Positions 25,024 to 36,815 of a stretch of 64,000 bases of DNA are shown one piece after another. Each line of letters opens with the position of its first letter. Position 1 is the stretch's first letter. Under the pieces are notes generated by a model that was given only the letters and a program-made list of their open reading frames with translations, was not told the DNA's origin and searched no databases. The position numbers and the translations under genes are program-made. This DNA is from Smittium culicis. Taxonomy: Eukaryota; Kickxellomycota; Harpellomycetes; Harpellales; Legeriomycetaceae. The stretch is from positions 1 through 64,000 of the forward strand of contig LSSN01006111.1 of assembly GCA_001970855.1 (NCBI GenBank), written 5' to 3'.

Positions 25024-25220
25024 ATATGGGAAATTATTTCATGGAGAGGAACTTTTCCTATAATGTTTTTCCTACTTTGCAACATTATTTTTATTTTTAA
25101 ATCTTAAAAAAAATATCATCGAATGAATAATCTAACACAATCAATAGCTATAACTAATAAAAGTAAGCAAATAAATTTTCAATGAAAAAAAGCTCCGCTT
25201 CTCTAAAGAATTCCCCATAT
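25024..25220 (+). mobile_element. MITE-B copy, best-preserved ends
   Basis: 197 bp from ATATGGGAAATTATTTC to AAAGAATTCCCCATAT. The termini are imperfect inverted repeats: the left reads ATATGGGAAATT, and the right, inverted, reads ATATGGGGAATTCTTTAGAG. The TA at each edge could be a Tc1/mariner-type target duplication, which I infer and cannot confirm from three copies. Confidence 0.75.
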
Positions 25221-28200
25221 ACAACTTTCATTTAAATTTTTCGCTCATAATAAAAAATAACATAATTAATTATCAAATGAATTATCCTAATTCCAGTTCA
25301 GTTGTAAATTTTATTATTCGTAAATAAACAAAGCTAGCTTTCAGAGTAGAACTACTATATATTAACGATTCGGGGTTCAACTTGAATAATTCATTTTTTA
25401 AAAGGGGATTTCTAATAGAAATTTCCATATCTCCGATATTTTATTAAATTTTTTCTTTATAATCATACTCGGAAAAAATTAAATTTATTATTAGAAATTC
25501 CGGAATTTTTTTGTTCTAGAAAGATAACAATCAAAATGCCTAGTCATTATTGATTGATGCAAGTCAAACATCACTAAAAAGAATTTACGCCTTTTTAGCA
25601 TTATCAATATAAAAGATTTTCTTGCACGATTTATATTTGTATTAGCTTAGGTATATTAGATTGTTGAGTGTAAAAAATCGCATGTGATATATACTCCAGT
25701 TATAATTTTACAGGGTCAGTTTAATTTTGAATAGGTAATATCCACTCATAAATACAACACTTTTATTTGTTTATTCACAGTGGGGTGATTAGATTAAATA
25801 TATTGGTATAAGTAAGGTATTTATTATTTTCCACATAAAGTGCAAGTTATAAAATATTTTCAAAGCTGGCCTTTTATGATACCAATATATTGTTTGGTAA
25901 ATTTTTTCAGCTAATATTACAATTCTATTGAATAGCATTGCGATTCACATTAATTTTTCTATAAATAAATTTATTGGGTAATAAAAAAGATAGTGATGTA
26001 AGCTCATAATAATAAAATGATGCTTAATTAAAATAATCTTTTTTTTTTTTTTTTTGGTCTCGGCGAGTATATTGAGCAAAATTTAAAAGTATAGAAAAAA
26101 CAATAAAAATTATTTAAAAAATTTAAAACACAATTTTCCAACAAACCACTATACGCTGATTTAGGAGCTAAAAACCCTCATGGAGTTGTTGAAGGGATCC
26201 AACAATTAACTAACACCACTTCTCCACTCAAAAAAAATCAAGCATATAAGTCAATTTTGATACTTTTATCTAGATACCTCCCATCTTATCTCCTAAAATA
26301 AATTATTCTATCGACATAGCTAATGAATTCGAATTTCGACTAATAAAATATTAGCAAAATATCACAATTTCTTAGACAAACTGTGTTTGCAGTTTCAATG
26401 AGGATATATAAGTATATGATTGTGTTTGCAAATATTATACGCATTTAATATAAACGTGCTAGAAAAGATGGCGAAATAAAAATAAATACATCATTGTATA
26501 AAATTTAATCTTTCGTGTTTTGATTTTTAAAATTTGCTTTATAATTTTCAATTAACGTGGTAATAAGTCATTCTTCGTATTGTATAGTAAGCTCAAGACG
26601 TTTTTAAACTTCGAAGTTTTGTGTATTTTTTCGCATTCGCTAAATTATTTATCTATAAAGCCTCGGATGGTGCTGCTAAAATAGGCTTTTTAACTAATAT
26701 CACATCTAATTTATGTGGATTAAATTTTTGATTTTTCGGTAGATTTTTTCCGCATAGTCGAAAATACTTCTACATACTAGAAATTAATTTTTATTCCGCA
26801 GCATACAGTACTCTAGGCTGCCTTCTCCACAATTTTCTTCTGCATTTTATTTACTTGTTGAAATCACTATAAATTACACCATAATATCCAATCAAAAACA
26901 TTTATTGGATTTTTTTTTAGCAGATTTAGCTTTTGGATAAAATATTATGCACTCACTTATTTTCCCCATATATTGGATGTTAATTTGGGATGTATAAATA
27001 GTCATAATAATTTCTTTACGGCCCCCACATTTTTAGATCTATCATATTAACTCAATAAAATGAATAATTTTTATATTCAACGATAATAATGTGATGATTA
27101 AAATAATTAATATAATGGACGAAGCTATCCGCTAAATCTAACAATTATTTTTCATAATTTTCATCACTGCAAGTCGGTGATAATTGCATTTTTAGCGGCT
27201 AGAGTGACTTTTGGATATATTTTAAAAAAAAAAGTATCTATGTCAGATATACCTTTTAAAACTAGATATATTACACCCATGCATATTTGAAAATTATTAA
27301 AAAAATCATTATCGGCTATTTTCTTTTGATAATTTTATAGTTAATATAAAAGAAGATTAAGATTAATTAACGGAAACTTAAGCAATCAGTTTTTTGATTA
27401 TGAACTTGCGTGTACAGAAATTCTGTTTCACCCTTGTCATCTATGGAGTAAAAATCTTGGAAATATTGGTAGCTGTATCTCTGAGACCCATTCTAAAAAA
27501 TAAATATGAACCATGTTTAATAAGATATAATCGCATCTAATAAATTAAAAATTACTAAGGTTTTTTATTTTAAACTTAGCAGATTCGTTTATATGTTCTA
27601 TAATTTTGGAAATTAAACGGTCATCATAAAATAAATTAAAATAATTTAATGAATTAATCTTCTAAATAAAAGTATTAGTTTATATCCATAATAAAATGTG
27701 TTCCTCATTATTTAGATAACTCGCCTTCTGCAATTTATTATTTAATTGAAAATGTGGGATAAATTCAAAACCATTAAAATTTAATATTAATAAAAGTAAA
27801 AAAAGATAGTTACGATTTAAGTTTTTTAAAAACGTACAAAATTGTTTGTTTGAAATCAGTTACCGTTTCGAGCTTTTACACTTTATTGAATAACATAAAA
27901 TGTCCTATGATATGGTACATTTTTAGAATTAAAATTATAATTATAAAATGTTTTTAGTATGAAAAATCTATTTTAATTAAGCAAACAGTAGTTAAATTCG
28001 AATTGTAATTTTTTTTGAAACAGGCGGTTCCAAACTATAGAGTATTTTTTTGATTGTCTATTTATGAAATTCACATATTATTTCATTGCCCGAATTAATA
28101 CAGCCAATTAAAACAAAACATACTATAGAAAAGAAATTAGCTTCATATTCAATGATCTTTTTGATAAAGTAATAACTTTTTTTATAACGGATCGATTAAA

Positions 28201-28852
28201 TGTCATAATTTTAAACGCCCCCTATTCTTTTGTGAATCTATTATAAATTTAGCAATAATTATAAGGAGAGCTACTCATGGGAAGGCATTATTTTTAAATT
28301 TTATGGGGGAATGGGAGGGGTTTATACGACTTTAAAGCTATTAAAGTAGCTTTATGAAGCTAATAGTGTATACTAGTTTTTTTTTTTTGGATTGACATTT
28401 AATGTCTATCAAATTATATTTTAAGTTTCCCAGATGAATAAGTCAGAAATGTTTGGATATTGTATATGTAAACATAGAATTAAATTAGGGATAGACGGTA
28501 GCCTTATTTTTTTGATGGTGCATACCATGAATTAAGACCACAGTAAATGCTCCAGATCAATAATTTTAATTAAATATATGCTTATAAATTAAAACAGTAA
28601 ACATTTCACGGCTAAAATAGCCAAAATAAAAAGCGATCATACGAATTATTTTTTCAATTAAAATATACTATTTTGTTAAAAAAGCGAGATAAATACACAT
28701 TTATTTTAATTAAAAAATTTATGGCGTTCTAGTTTTTTTATTTTATTTTTATAAAGTGGAATTTTAATTATGAAGCTCTAGTAAAATGGCGCTATCCCCT
28801 CTTCCCCTCGCAAACGAACCAAACGGAAAATGAATGCCATTATTGCCTCCAC

Positions 28853-28880
28853 TTCATTTTAACTAGCCAGTTAAAATGAA
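28853..28880. repeat. 12-bp inverted repeat hairpin
   Basis: The arms TTCATTTTAACT and AGTTAAAATGAA flank a 4-base AGCC loop. It lies in a slightly GC-richer patch (28.78-28.93 kb). No gene is adjacent. Confidence 0.5.
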
Positions 28881-30382
28881 TTTTTCGTGACCAACTCCAC
28901 TCCACTATACCTCCGCTATCCAAAATACCTAGATAAGCTACCAATGCACTAATTTAAATCAGTTAATGAAATCAAATCTGGAATATATCAATTTTTAATC
29001 TAATAAACATATGTTGCTTCAAATATTAGCCTATACGCGATGAAAAAATCACCCTAAACATCGCATATATCAATTTATTTCCAAGGTTGGCTAACATCTC
29101 CGAAATTATGGAGGTGATGTAATTGAGAAATTAAATAAGATAAAACAATTTTTAATAGCTCGTTATTTGTCTATTTCTAGACAATAAGATATACCTATGC
29201 CTTTGGATAATGTATAATTTATGTATCAATCACAGTGTGTTTGCGTAGAATAATAGTAGTATTATCTGACAATGGGTGTTACGTGGAAACTTTTGATTTT
29301 AATCGCTAGCCAGTAAACTAAAATGTGATTAAGCATTGAATGAATGAATATAAATAGACAAAAATCCCGTAGATGTAGTAGATATTCAAAATATAAAAAG
29401 CTAAAAAAGTCTAGCAATATAATTATAGAGCCTTATAAATTAATTTTCGGTATATAAGAATTATTTATGAATATTTGGCGAGAAACTTCTAACTACTTTA
29501 AATCATTAATAGCCAAATTAGTTTAGATTGATAAATATTCGAGAGAAACAAACGGGTGACATCTTTGGGTACTATCCTGAAATAGTTTGATGCGTGTAAT
29601 AGTCTTATACTTAAATTATATATGTCTTGTTTTAATTAGATTACTATAAAAAAAACAGCAATTTGTACGAATAATTTGGGGATACGAAGGTATCGAGAAT
29701 CAAAGCTGCATTGATTAGGAGTACATTATTATCAGAATAATAATAAAAAATTTTTAAAGAAAAGGTATGATAGGATTAGCATGTCTGGTTTTGGATAAAT
29801 AGCATTAATTATTAGAAATTTTGTTTTTTTGAGGTTGGATTAGTTTTTAAAAAGAAACTAAAACCAAGCGCAAAGTCGTTAAAAGATTGCTGTGCTTAGT
29901 GTAAATTGCATCTTTCGACGGAGATAAGTAACATCACACTAAGCCTGACAGCTCCTAATACGCGATCTTTTTATTTTAAATGCTTGCATAGTCATGCTGA
30001 TAATCATTAAATTATTACTATTATTACTTTAGGTTTGAGGGATTCATTTAGCTAAAAGAAGCAGGATTTTAGAATTGGCTCATTTAAATTGGGGTAATTA
30101 AAGGTAGTGTACAAAAGGGCTTAGCTTTACAGAACAAAGGTAGGCAAATAGATTAATCAGCGCTGTGTCAAAGGGACATATTCCGATTAGCCCGCGATTA
30201 TGTAAGCACAACACATTCATTACTCAACAGATATATAAGTGATTTGTAATGCTGCCCACTATTGCTTGGTAATGAGCGGCTCGTAGCATAAATATTTTCT
30301 TTACTCGATTCCGCTTTCGGATTAAACTAACTAATTAATCCCGATTTTCTGGAGTTTATTCTAAATCCCAGTTCTTGTTTCC

Positions 30383-30494
30383 CTATTTAATTGCGCTCTG
30401 CGCTTTAACAACTTTGCCTATTTTATTGCGCTTTTTACACTTGTAATTCCGCTTTCTCTATTTAATTGCACTTTTTGCACTTGTAATTGCTGCA
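30383..30494. repeat. Degenerate tandem repeat, unit 35-40 bp
   Basis: Three units begin CTATTTAATTGCGCT, CTATTTTATTGCGCT and CTATTTAATTGCACT at 30383, 30418 and 30458. The last two also share CTTTTT, then CACTTGTAATT. Similar words occur inverted at about 53.03-53.15 kb. Confidence 0.55.
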
Positions 30495-30978
30495 ATTGTG
30501 ATTTGGTCCCCCCATATCATTAGATTGCTAATTTTTTGTTTTTTAAATCCTCCCCATCCCCGTTACTTTAATTCCGTGGATTATCGCATTCATTTGCACG
30601 CTCATTTCTATAGCTAAGATGAATTTGTAGTCTGCGGCTATTTAACCACTTAATTCACCCGAATCAGATGTATCTAGCGAGCGTGCCTGTATTAGTCAGG
30701 AACTTGAAATCTTATAAATATACACAACTTCCCTTTTAAAGTTGCATTTTTTTGCCAATATTTTTCAAATTCCACACACTTATATATTACACCCTTAATC
30801 CTTCCACCACCTTTTATATCTCATTATCAAACGCAATACACTTTTCCTACTCCTCTGGCTCTTTAAATACCTTTAAATACCTTTCACCTTCGCCTCCTAC
30901 CTCTACCCCTCACATTTTTGCTACTCTTATTTCGCTGATTATAAATATCTAAGCCTCGCTAATATACTCTTATAAAAA

Positions 30979-31013
30979 AAAGCGAAATCTATAAATCACT
31001 AAGATTTCGCTTT
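30979..31013. repeat. Perfect 12-bp stem, 11-nt loop hairpin
   Basis: AAAGCGAAATCT and AGATTTCGCTTT are exact reverse complements with an 11-nt spacer, about 285 bp upstream of the BED-methyltransferase start. It could be a palindromic protein-binding site, an RNA hairpin in a long leader, or the remnant of a transposon end. Confidence 0.6.
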
Positions 31014-31295
31014 GTAAAAATACTTATTTATGCTAAACTCACTTCAGCTCTTCCACTATACTATCTATTAGCTTCTATCCAATATCTTTATACTTCACAT
31101 TTATCTTTCTCATTTTGCCTAAGGAGTTAATCTTATATATACCGACTCTTTCTACTTTTATATTCAATTCAAACTATTGTTTTTATAGAAAAAAGATCTA
31201 GCATTTCATTTCCGTTCCGATTATTTTCCATACCCAACTCACAACATCCCAAACTTCAACAAGTAAAGCATCTCAAAAGCCATATCTATATTGAA

Positions 31296-34200
31296 ATGGC
31301 TCCAAAGCATTTTGCCCCAGTTTGGAAACATTTCGAAAGAAATGTCCCAGTAGGCAAATCAAAGCACCATCGAGCTCAATGTATATACTGCAATTACGAA
31401 CTCTCGGGCCAGCCTGAGAGAATGCGAACACATTTAAGAAAATGCAATAAAATATCAAACAGCAACAGAAAACTTATTTTACGTGACATTAATGACGATT
31501 CGGAACTTAATGACAACAACCTAAAATTCGAACGCATAAATTCACCTATATCTCAACATAATAATTCCCGAATCAACCACAGTACTTGGTCCAGCAAAAA
31601 CACACCTGGCAGTAATATATCCTTTTTTTTAATTTTAGTTTCAGATGGATTAAATCTTTAATTCCCTCCTCCACAATTTAATAGATTTTGATGTCAGTTC
31701 AACCGAAAATCCCAACTTTGTTAAGAATCCTGATTCTGGAGCATGTGCTATCTCACCATCGAAAAAATCTTTTGAGCACAAATCTCTATCATTTAGCGAA
31801 GCAAGTTCCAAATCGCTGAAAAGACATAGAAACGAAGGTGGCTTTCTCCCTGGGAGCGTCCAGGGCCTGTTAGGTTTTCCTTGGGACAGAACTAGCAGAT
31901 CTTATATGAGCTATAACAAAGGTAATAGATAAATATTTTATATCTCCCTTTCCATAAGATTAAAATTAGTGGAGCTATATAAAAGAAACCTGGCCCTTTC
32001 TTTGACTCATTTCTAGTATCCACCCTTTATAAACTATATCTTCTTCAAAATTATCATTAATAACAAACAAATTTGTTTTTATTCCCTTAGAATATCACGA
32101 AAAACCAAGCGACACTATGAGCAACATCCACCACCTCAATAGGAATAGCAACTTGAACCCAAAAGATATACCATCTCCTTCAAAAAATAGAAAAAATTCT
32201 ATTAGCCTAGGTTAGCCAACATATACTTTTATCATTTTTTCCAATTAAAATCAATTAAATTTTTTTATTCTAACATTAGTTATATTTAAATATTAGCTAA
32301 AAAAGTTTCATTTTTATAAATCTGGTCTTTTTCCTCTCTCTAAATTCAATAGCTAAATTTTTTGCTTTTTTTTTGGTTTTTAGATAGCGATTCAGATATA
32401 TATGATAAGATAAGGACTTACTATTCAAACATGAGAGAATCTAAGCACAGAATGACAACAATTATAAACAAAATAGCACCACATCCTATCATTAAATCTG
32501 CAATATCTTATGTTCCTCGCCAAGTTTCGGAAAACTATCGTGGTTGTGGTACCCCAATTCCTATGGGGATCGAAGGCCTTCGCGTTCTTGACCTTGGATG
32601 TGGCTCAGGGCGCGATTGTTATGTAGTTTCCAAACTTGTAGGTCCTACGGGCGAAGTTACAGGAATTGATATGACCGAAGAAGTATTAAACGTTGCAAGA
32701 GATAATATACCTGAATTCTCAAATAGACTTGGATTTAAGCCGCATTTGAAATTTTTAAAAGGTTACATTGAGTTTTTGAATGACGCTGGTCTATATCCTG
32801 AATCAATCGACCTTTGTATTTCTAACAGTGCTGTAAACCTTTCTCCAAACAAAAAACTTGTTTTTCAAAGCGTTTTTGAAATTCTACGTGAAGGAGGTTA
32901 GCTATATTTCTATTATCATTCTCCATTTTAATATTTATATTATATATTACAATTTTAATAGCTAATACTTTTTTCTATTATTTTTTTTTATTTCTCAAAA
33001 ATAGGTGAATTTTATTTTTCCGATATTTACGCTGACAGAAGGCTGCCTAACCATCTTAGATCACACCCTACATTACTGACAGAATGCCTTGGCGGAGCAC
33101 TTTACATTGAGGATTTCAAGCGCTTGTGCGAAAGAGTTGGTTTCATTGATCCTCGTCAAGTAGGCCCTGCCGTACCAGTAAGAATTGAATCACCTGAAAT
33201 TCGTGACTTGGTTCGTGCAACCCAATTTTATAGTATCACATACAGAATGTTTAAACATACAAAACCAACGACTATACTTGAACCAACTAGGGAAGATTAT
33301 GGTCAAGTCGCTATATACAAAGGTACTGTTGAAGGTCAAAGATCAAGACTAAGAATTGATAACGACTGGTGCTTTGAATCCAATCGTTCTGTTCTAGTTG
33401 ATGGAAACACAGCGACCATATTGAGCGAGTCATGGCTCCAAAGACACTTTGATATTCGTGGAGATCGAAGTTGTCATTTTGGTAGATTTATTACCAACGT
33501 CCCTTCAAATGTACAATATGATGCTTGGGAACTTGAAAATGACGAGAATATATTCTATAACAACTTAATGTCTAACAAACCTTCATTTGATAGCATAAGA
33601 AATGTTATGAGCAACCAAAGAAATGATTCTAACCCAGGCGAATTTATTTCATATTCTAGCTACAATTTTGACAATGAAAATCAGCTATCATTTGGGTACA
33701 ATAACAACATTGACAACGGTGGAAATAATCATAGCTCTATTAACAATGGTAGCCTATTAGCGGATACAATTAGCTCATTCAGTGATCGATTTATTCAACG
33801 CGGGCCTTTTTCAAACGCTTTTTTCAACAGCCCTAACTTACGTCTTCCTACTCCGCTCACTCAAGATGATTCTATTCCTACCTTCACAATATCTAGAAAA
33901 AACTTTGCAAATAATAACAGTCTCGGCAATTCTTCTCCTCCAACAAATAAAAATCCTTTTTTTTCCAATAATGACAGCGACAATGAACAAAGCGAACAGC
34001 TAAATAGATACTCTGTTGAGCAAGCAGAAAACGGAGTTATAAGCTCCTTCCCAGTTGATAAGGACTATCCATCTACCTTATCCAAAATACACGCGACTAA
34101 CAGAGTCACTTTTTCTGCACCCCAACATTTCTATAAGAAACAGATTGATCTCGAAACGACAAAAAAATCTGAGGAACTTTCAAAATCTTCAAACTCAAGA

Positions 34201-34968
34201 TCGCTCAAGCCGATTATAACGGCAAACTTAATGCAAAATTCTAACTACTCGCCTTCTAATCTAGAAAACAAATCCAAGCCTGCTGAAGTTGATAGAGATC
34301 GGTACTCTAAAGATGACTCAAAAGTAGGATACCCAAACAACTCTTACAGCATTTCATCTAAAACACCTAATGAAAACGCTATTGACGTGCATAACGCATT
34401 TTCTGAATCTCAATACTCTGATCCAAATAAAACACGTACAAATAGCAAAGTTGATATTTATTCAGTAAGCAGCCCTTCCAGGTCTGCAAATCCCGATAGT
34501 AAAAATCTAAAAGGTAAAACAAATTTAGGTAATTTATATGAAAGCGGACTTAATTCGTTTAACATTAAAAAAAACAGTATCTCTAACGGCGATATAGACA
34601 AAAATAAAAATCTAGATGATTCAACTAATAGCTCAGAAACCATCAGAGATATCTCAGATATCAGCTTAAACCAGAAATCTGAATATTTGAGCCGGAAATC
34701 CACGCATAATGTTTCAAAAACCGACTTCAACTCGTTTGAAAATGAGTATTTTAATCAACGCCAAAACTTAGAAAATTTCACGTCTGCTACAGTGCCATAT
34801 TTATCCTCATCGCCAATTCCCTCAAGTTCAAATATTAAGAATACCTCCAGCACAGAGACCATTAAGAATTTTTCAAAACACGAATTTAGCCATGGCTCGC
34901 TTCTGACTGAGTCACTGAATAATGAAGAAAATGTAGGCTGTAATAAATTGCCTTCTGCTAAAATTTAA
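31296..34968 (+). CDS. BED zinc finger fused to AS3MT-like methyltransferase
   Basis: Five exons (31296-31611, 31685-31921, 32091-32210, 32384-32896, 33005-34968) join in frame to 1049 residues. Residues 1-52 form a BED finger: W10, C29xxC32, H46xxxC50. About 170 polar residues follow. Residues 225-560 match arsenite methyltransferase (AS3MT): SAM motif VLDLGCGSGRD (292-302), GIDMTEE (318-324), GEFYFSDIYAD (396-406), ECLGGALY (422-429), and the C-terminal region to about HFGRF. Of four cysteines used by AS3MT, those matching human Cys61 (C279, YRGCG) and Cys206 (C423) are present. The Cys156 position is Ser373 (ISNSAVNL), and the Cys32 motif is missing. A 490-residue Asn/Ser-rich tail ends the protein. 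The pieces lie on one continuous reading frame through four GT-AG introns. BED domains bind DNA, so a nuclear role is plausible; arsenite methylation is doubtful. Confidence 0.75.
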
Positions 34969-36815
34969 ATGTTTACTGTAGTCCTTAGTAAAGACTCTTC
35001 GAGTTCGAGGGTATTATAAAATATAAATATTTATGCCTTTTAGTTATCATGCTGTAATTAAATAAAATTTTACTCTTTCTTTTTAGCCCCTGTATAATTT
35101 TTTTTGCCTTTCTTTTTGTTCATAATCAATTACGTCATTTTAACTATCTCTTTTATTTAATCAGTAAAACTATCTATGACTTTCACATTGAACTATCTCC
35201 ATATCTCCATTATTTTTTAATTTAGTTTCGTCACAAAAAAAAAAAATTTCCTACATGTTTTTTATTTATATTTTGGACATAATGTTGCAAATTCAAAAAT
35301 AATAAACGAAAAATACAAAACTTTCTGCCCGTTTTGTAATATGCTGTTGCCAGAAACGATTTAACATTTATTTCTTAGTGTGTGGAAGGTGGCAATCCAT
35401 ACGCTTAGACAACATTGAGCGATTTTTTAAAAAAAGAAGCATAATTTTTTTAATTTGTAGTTTTTCTTCTGACCCAGCTCAAATGGAGCAGGTTGGAAAA
35501 CTCCTTGGGGGGGCTAAACAATCTTTTAATGTGCATCGTGTGGTAACGCCTACCAAATTAATGAGCTGGCAACAGCAAAATTTTTAGATGGCATTCGTGC
35601 TACCCGAATGATAATGCTTGATAGTGTTAGTGAATTACCAGCTCCCTTGAACCGATGTCCAGTGGGTATGGAGCCACTAGAGAGGCGGAGGGGGGTCGGT
35701 TGAAAAATTATTTTTATAGTATTTTTTTACAGTTTTTTGTATTCTTTTAAATTATGTTTAATAAACTCTCATCAGACAAATTAAAACAAAAAAAGTCAAA
35801 ATTTCTAATCATTTTTTTCCAATAATAATTTAAACTTAAAAATAATATGTCTAATAATTTTTAGCTGCAACAAAGTGCTTACTTGGTTCAGAATCTCAAA
35901 ATTATATATACAAAAGTTCCGCCATTTTTAGGATATACATCATTAAAAAAATACAAAAAGTCAACCTTTTATTAATAATTAGATGCCTGTTACTAATATT
36001 CTTTCTCAAGATTTATTATCAAAGAAAGTATATTTTGACTTGAATTTTTTTTTTTCATAAGACGTTTTAAATAAAACTTGTATTTAAATATCCGCAGATC
36101 ATTTAAACACAAGTCATGTTTAATTTACGGAAAACTCTGAAAAAGTGAGAAATTTGTAGCAGTTATTAGTTATTAGCTTGAGTATTCATTAATTGTAAAT
36201 ATTATTAGCAAAATATATAAAGGCATTTCGATTTTTCATACATTTTCATTTCAATTGGGAATTATTATTTACTAAAATAAATGGTCTTATTTTTTATTGA
36301 CCATTAATTTTTTATTTGATTTTATACACGCTAACATCCCCACAATATATATTAACTCCTTCATTAAGGATTTCTCATATAAGCTAAAAATCATATTAAT
36401 TGTAGTGATTTAGGGTTGAAATATATACTAGAAATAAAATGGATAATATTTAAAATGAAAAAATGTTCAATTGTAACAGTATATTCCAGGAAATTATCAA
36501 CAAAAAGGTACGTTTTTGTTGAAAAAATAATAAAAGTAAAAAAATACAGTAGTCTAATAATCATCGGCCCTATCAAAAAAGAAATTTGCTTGCAGAAATA
36601 TAGAGATTAATAAATTTTATTATTTTTTTCCAATTTACATGGAAATTTATAGTAATTAAGTTCCTGATAATTGTTTAGAAATAAAACATAAAATAATTTA
36701 CTTCACATATTAATAGCCGCAGAGAATAAAAGTAAGAATGATTGAATGATGAGTTAGAAGGTTTTAAGCAATTAATATGAATTAAAGTTCCAAATTAAGC
36801 AAAAGAAATATGATT
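34969..36815. other. Intergenic region with LINE-like relic
   Basis: Apart from the relic at 35320-35800 this is AT-rich DNA. Frames at 36391-36610 on both strands are composition-driven. It separates the 3' end of the BED-methyltransferase gene from the 3' end of the CLC gene. Confidence 0.5.
35320..35800 (+). mobile_element. LINE-like retrotransposon 3' end, copy 2 (decayed)
   Basis: The translation gives CPFCNMLLPETI, a stop, HLFL and, after a frameshift, CGRWQSIRLDNIERFF. This fits the CxxC...ET..HLFxxC..W...R zinc knuckle found at the C-terminus of many non-LTR reverse transcriptases. It is followed by ELATAKFLDGIRATRMIML and LERRRGVG-stop, and the 3' segment is shared with the copy at 5150-5400. 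The stop, the frameshift and the lack of any upstream RT domain show a 5'-truncated, dead copy. Confidence 0.6.

Larger units (their letters stand above)
29900..31200 (+). promoter_or_regulatory. C-rich upstream block of the BED-methyltransferase gene
   Basis: Pyrimidine-skewed DNA runs up to about 100 bp before the start codon at 31296. It contains a degenerate tandem repeat (30383-30494) and a hairpin (30979-31013). The small frame 30752-30952 is a low-complexity product of the skew. A regulatory or long 5' leader role is inferred only from its position. Confidence 0.3.
18705..31295. other. Long intergenic region with a MITE nest
   Basis: No gene recognised. Frames such as 18729-18974, 20029-20238 and 24270-24491 are either MITE sequence or composition-driven. 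Between 19.2 and 25.3 kb lie copies of two MITE families, listed separately. 25.3-29.9 kb is plain AT-rich DNA. 29.9-31.2 kb becomes C-rich with a short tandem repeat and a hairpin, immediately upstream of the BED-methyltransferase gene. Confidence 0.55.

Noticed and set aside
30752..30952. 66-codon frame upstream of the BED gene
   Set aside because: Same pyrimidine-driven composition as the 1.3-1.8 kb frames; no family match.
34458..34730. 90-codon minus-strand frame
   Set aside because: Antisense shadow of the Asn/Ser-rich tail of the methyltransferase gene.
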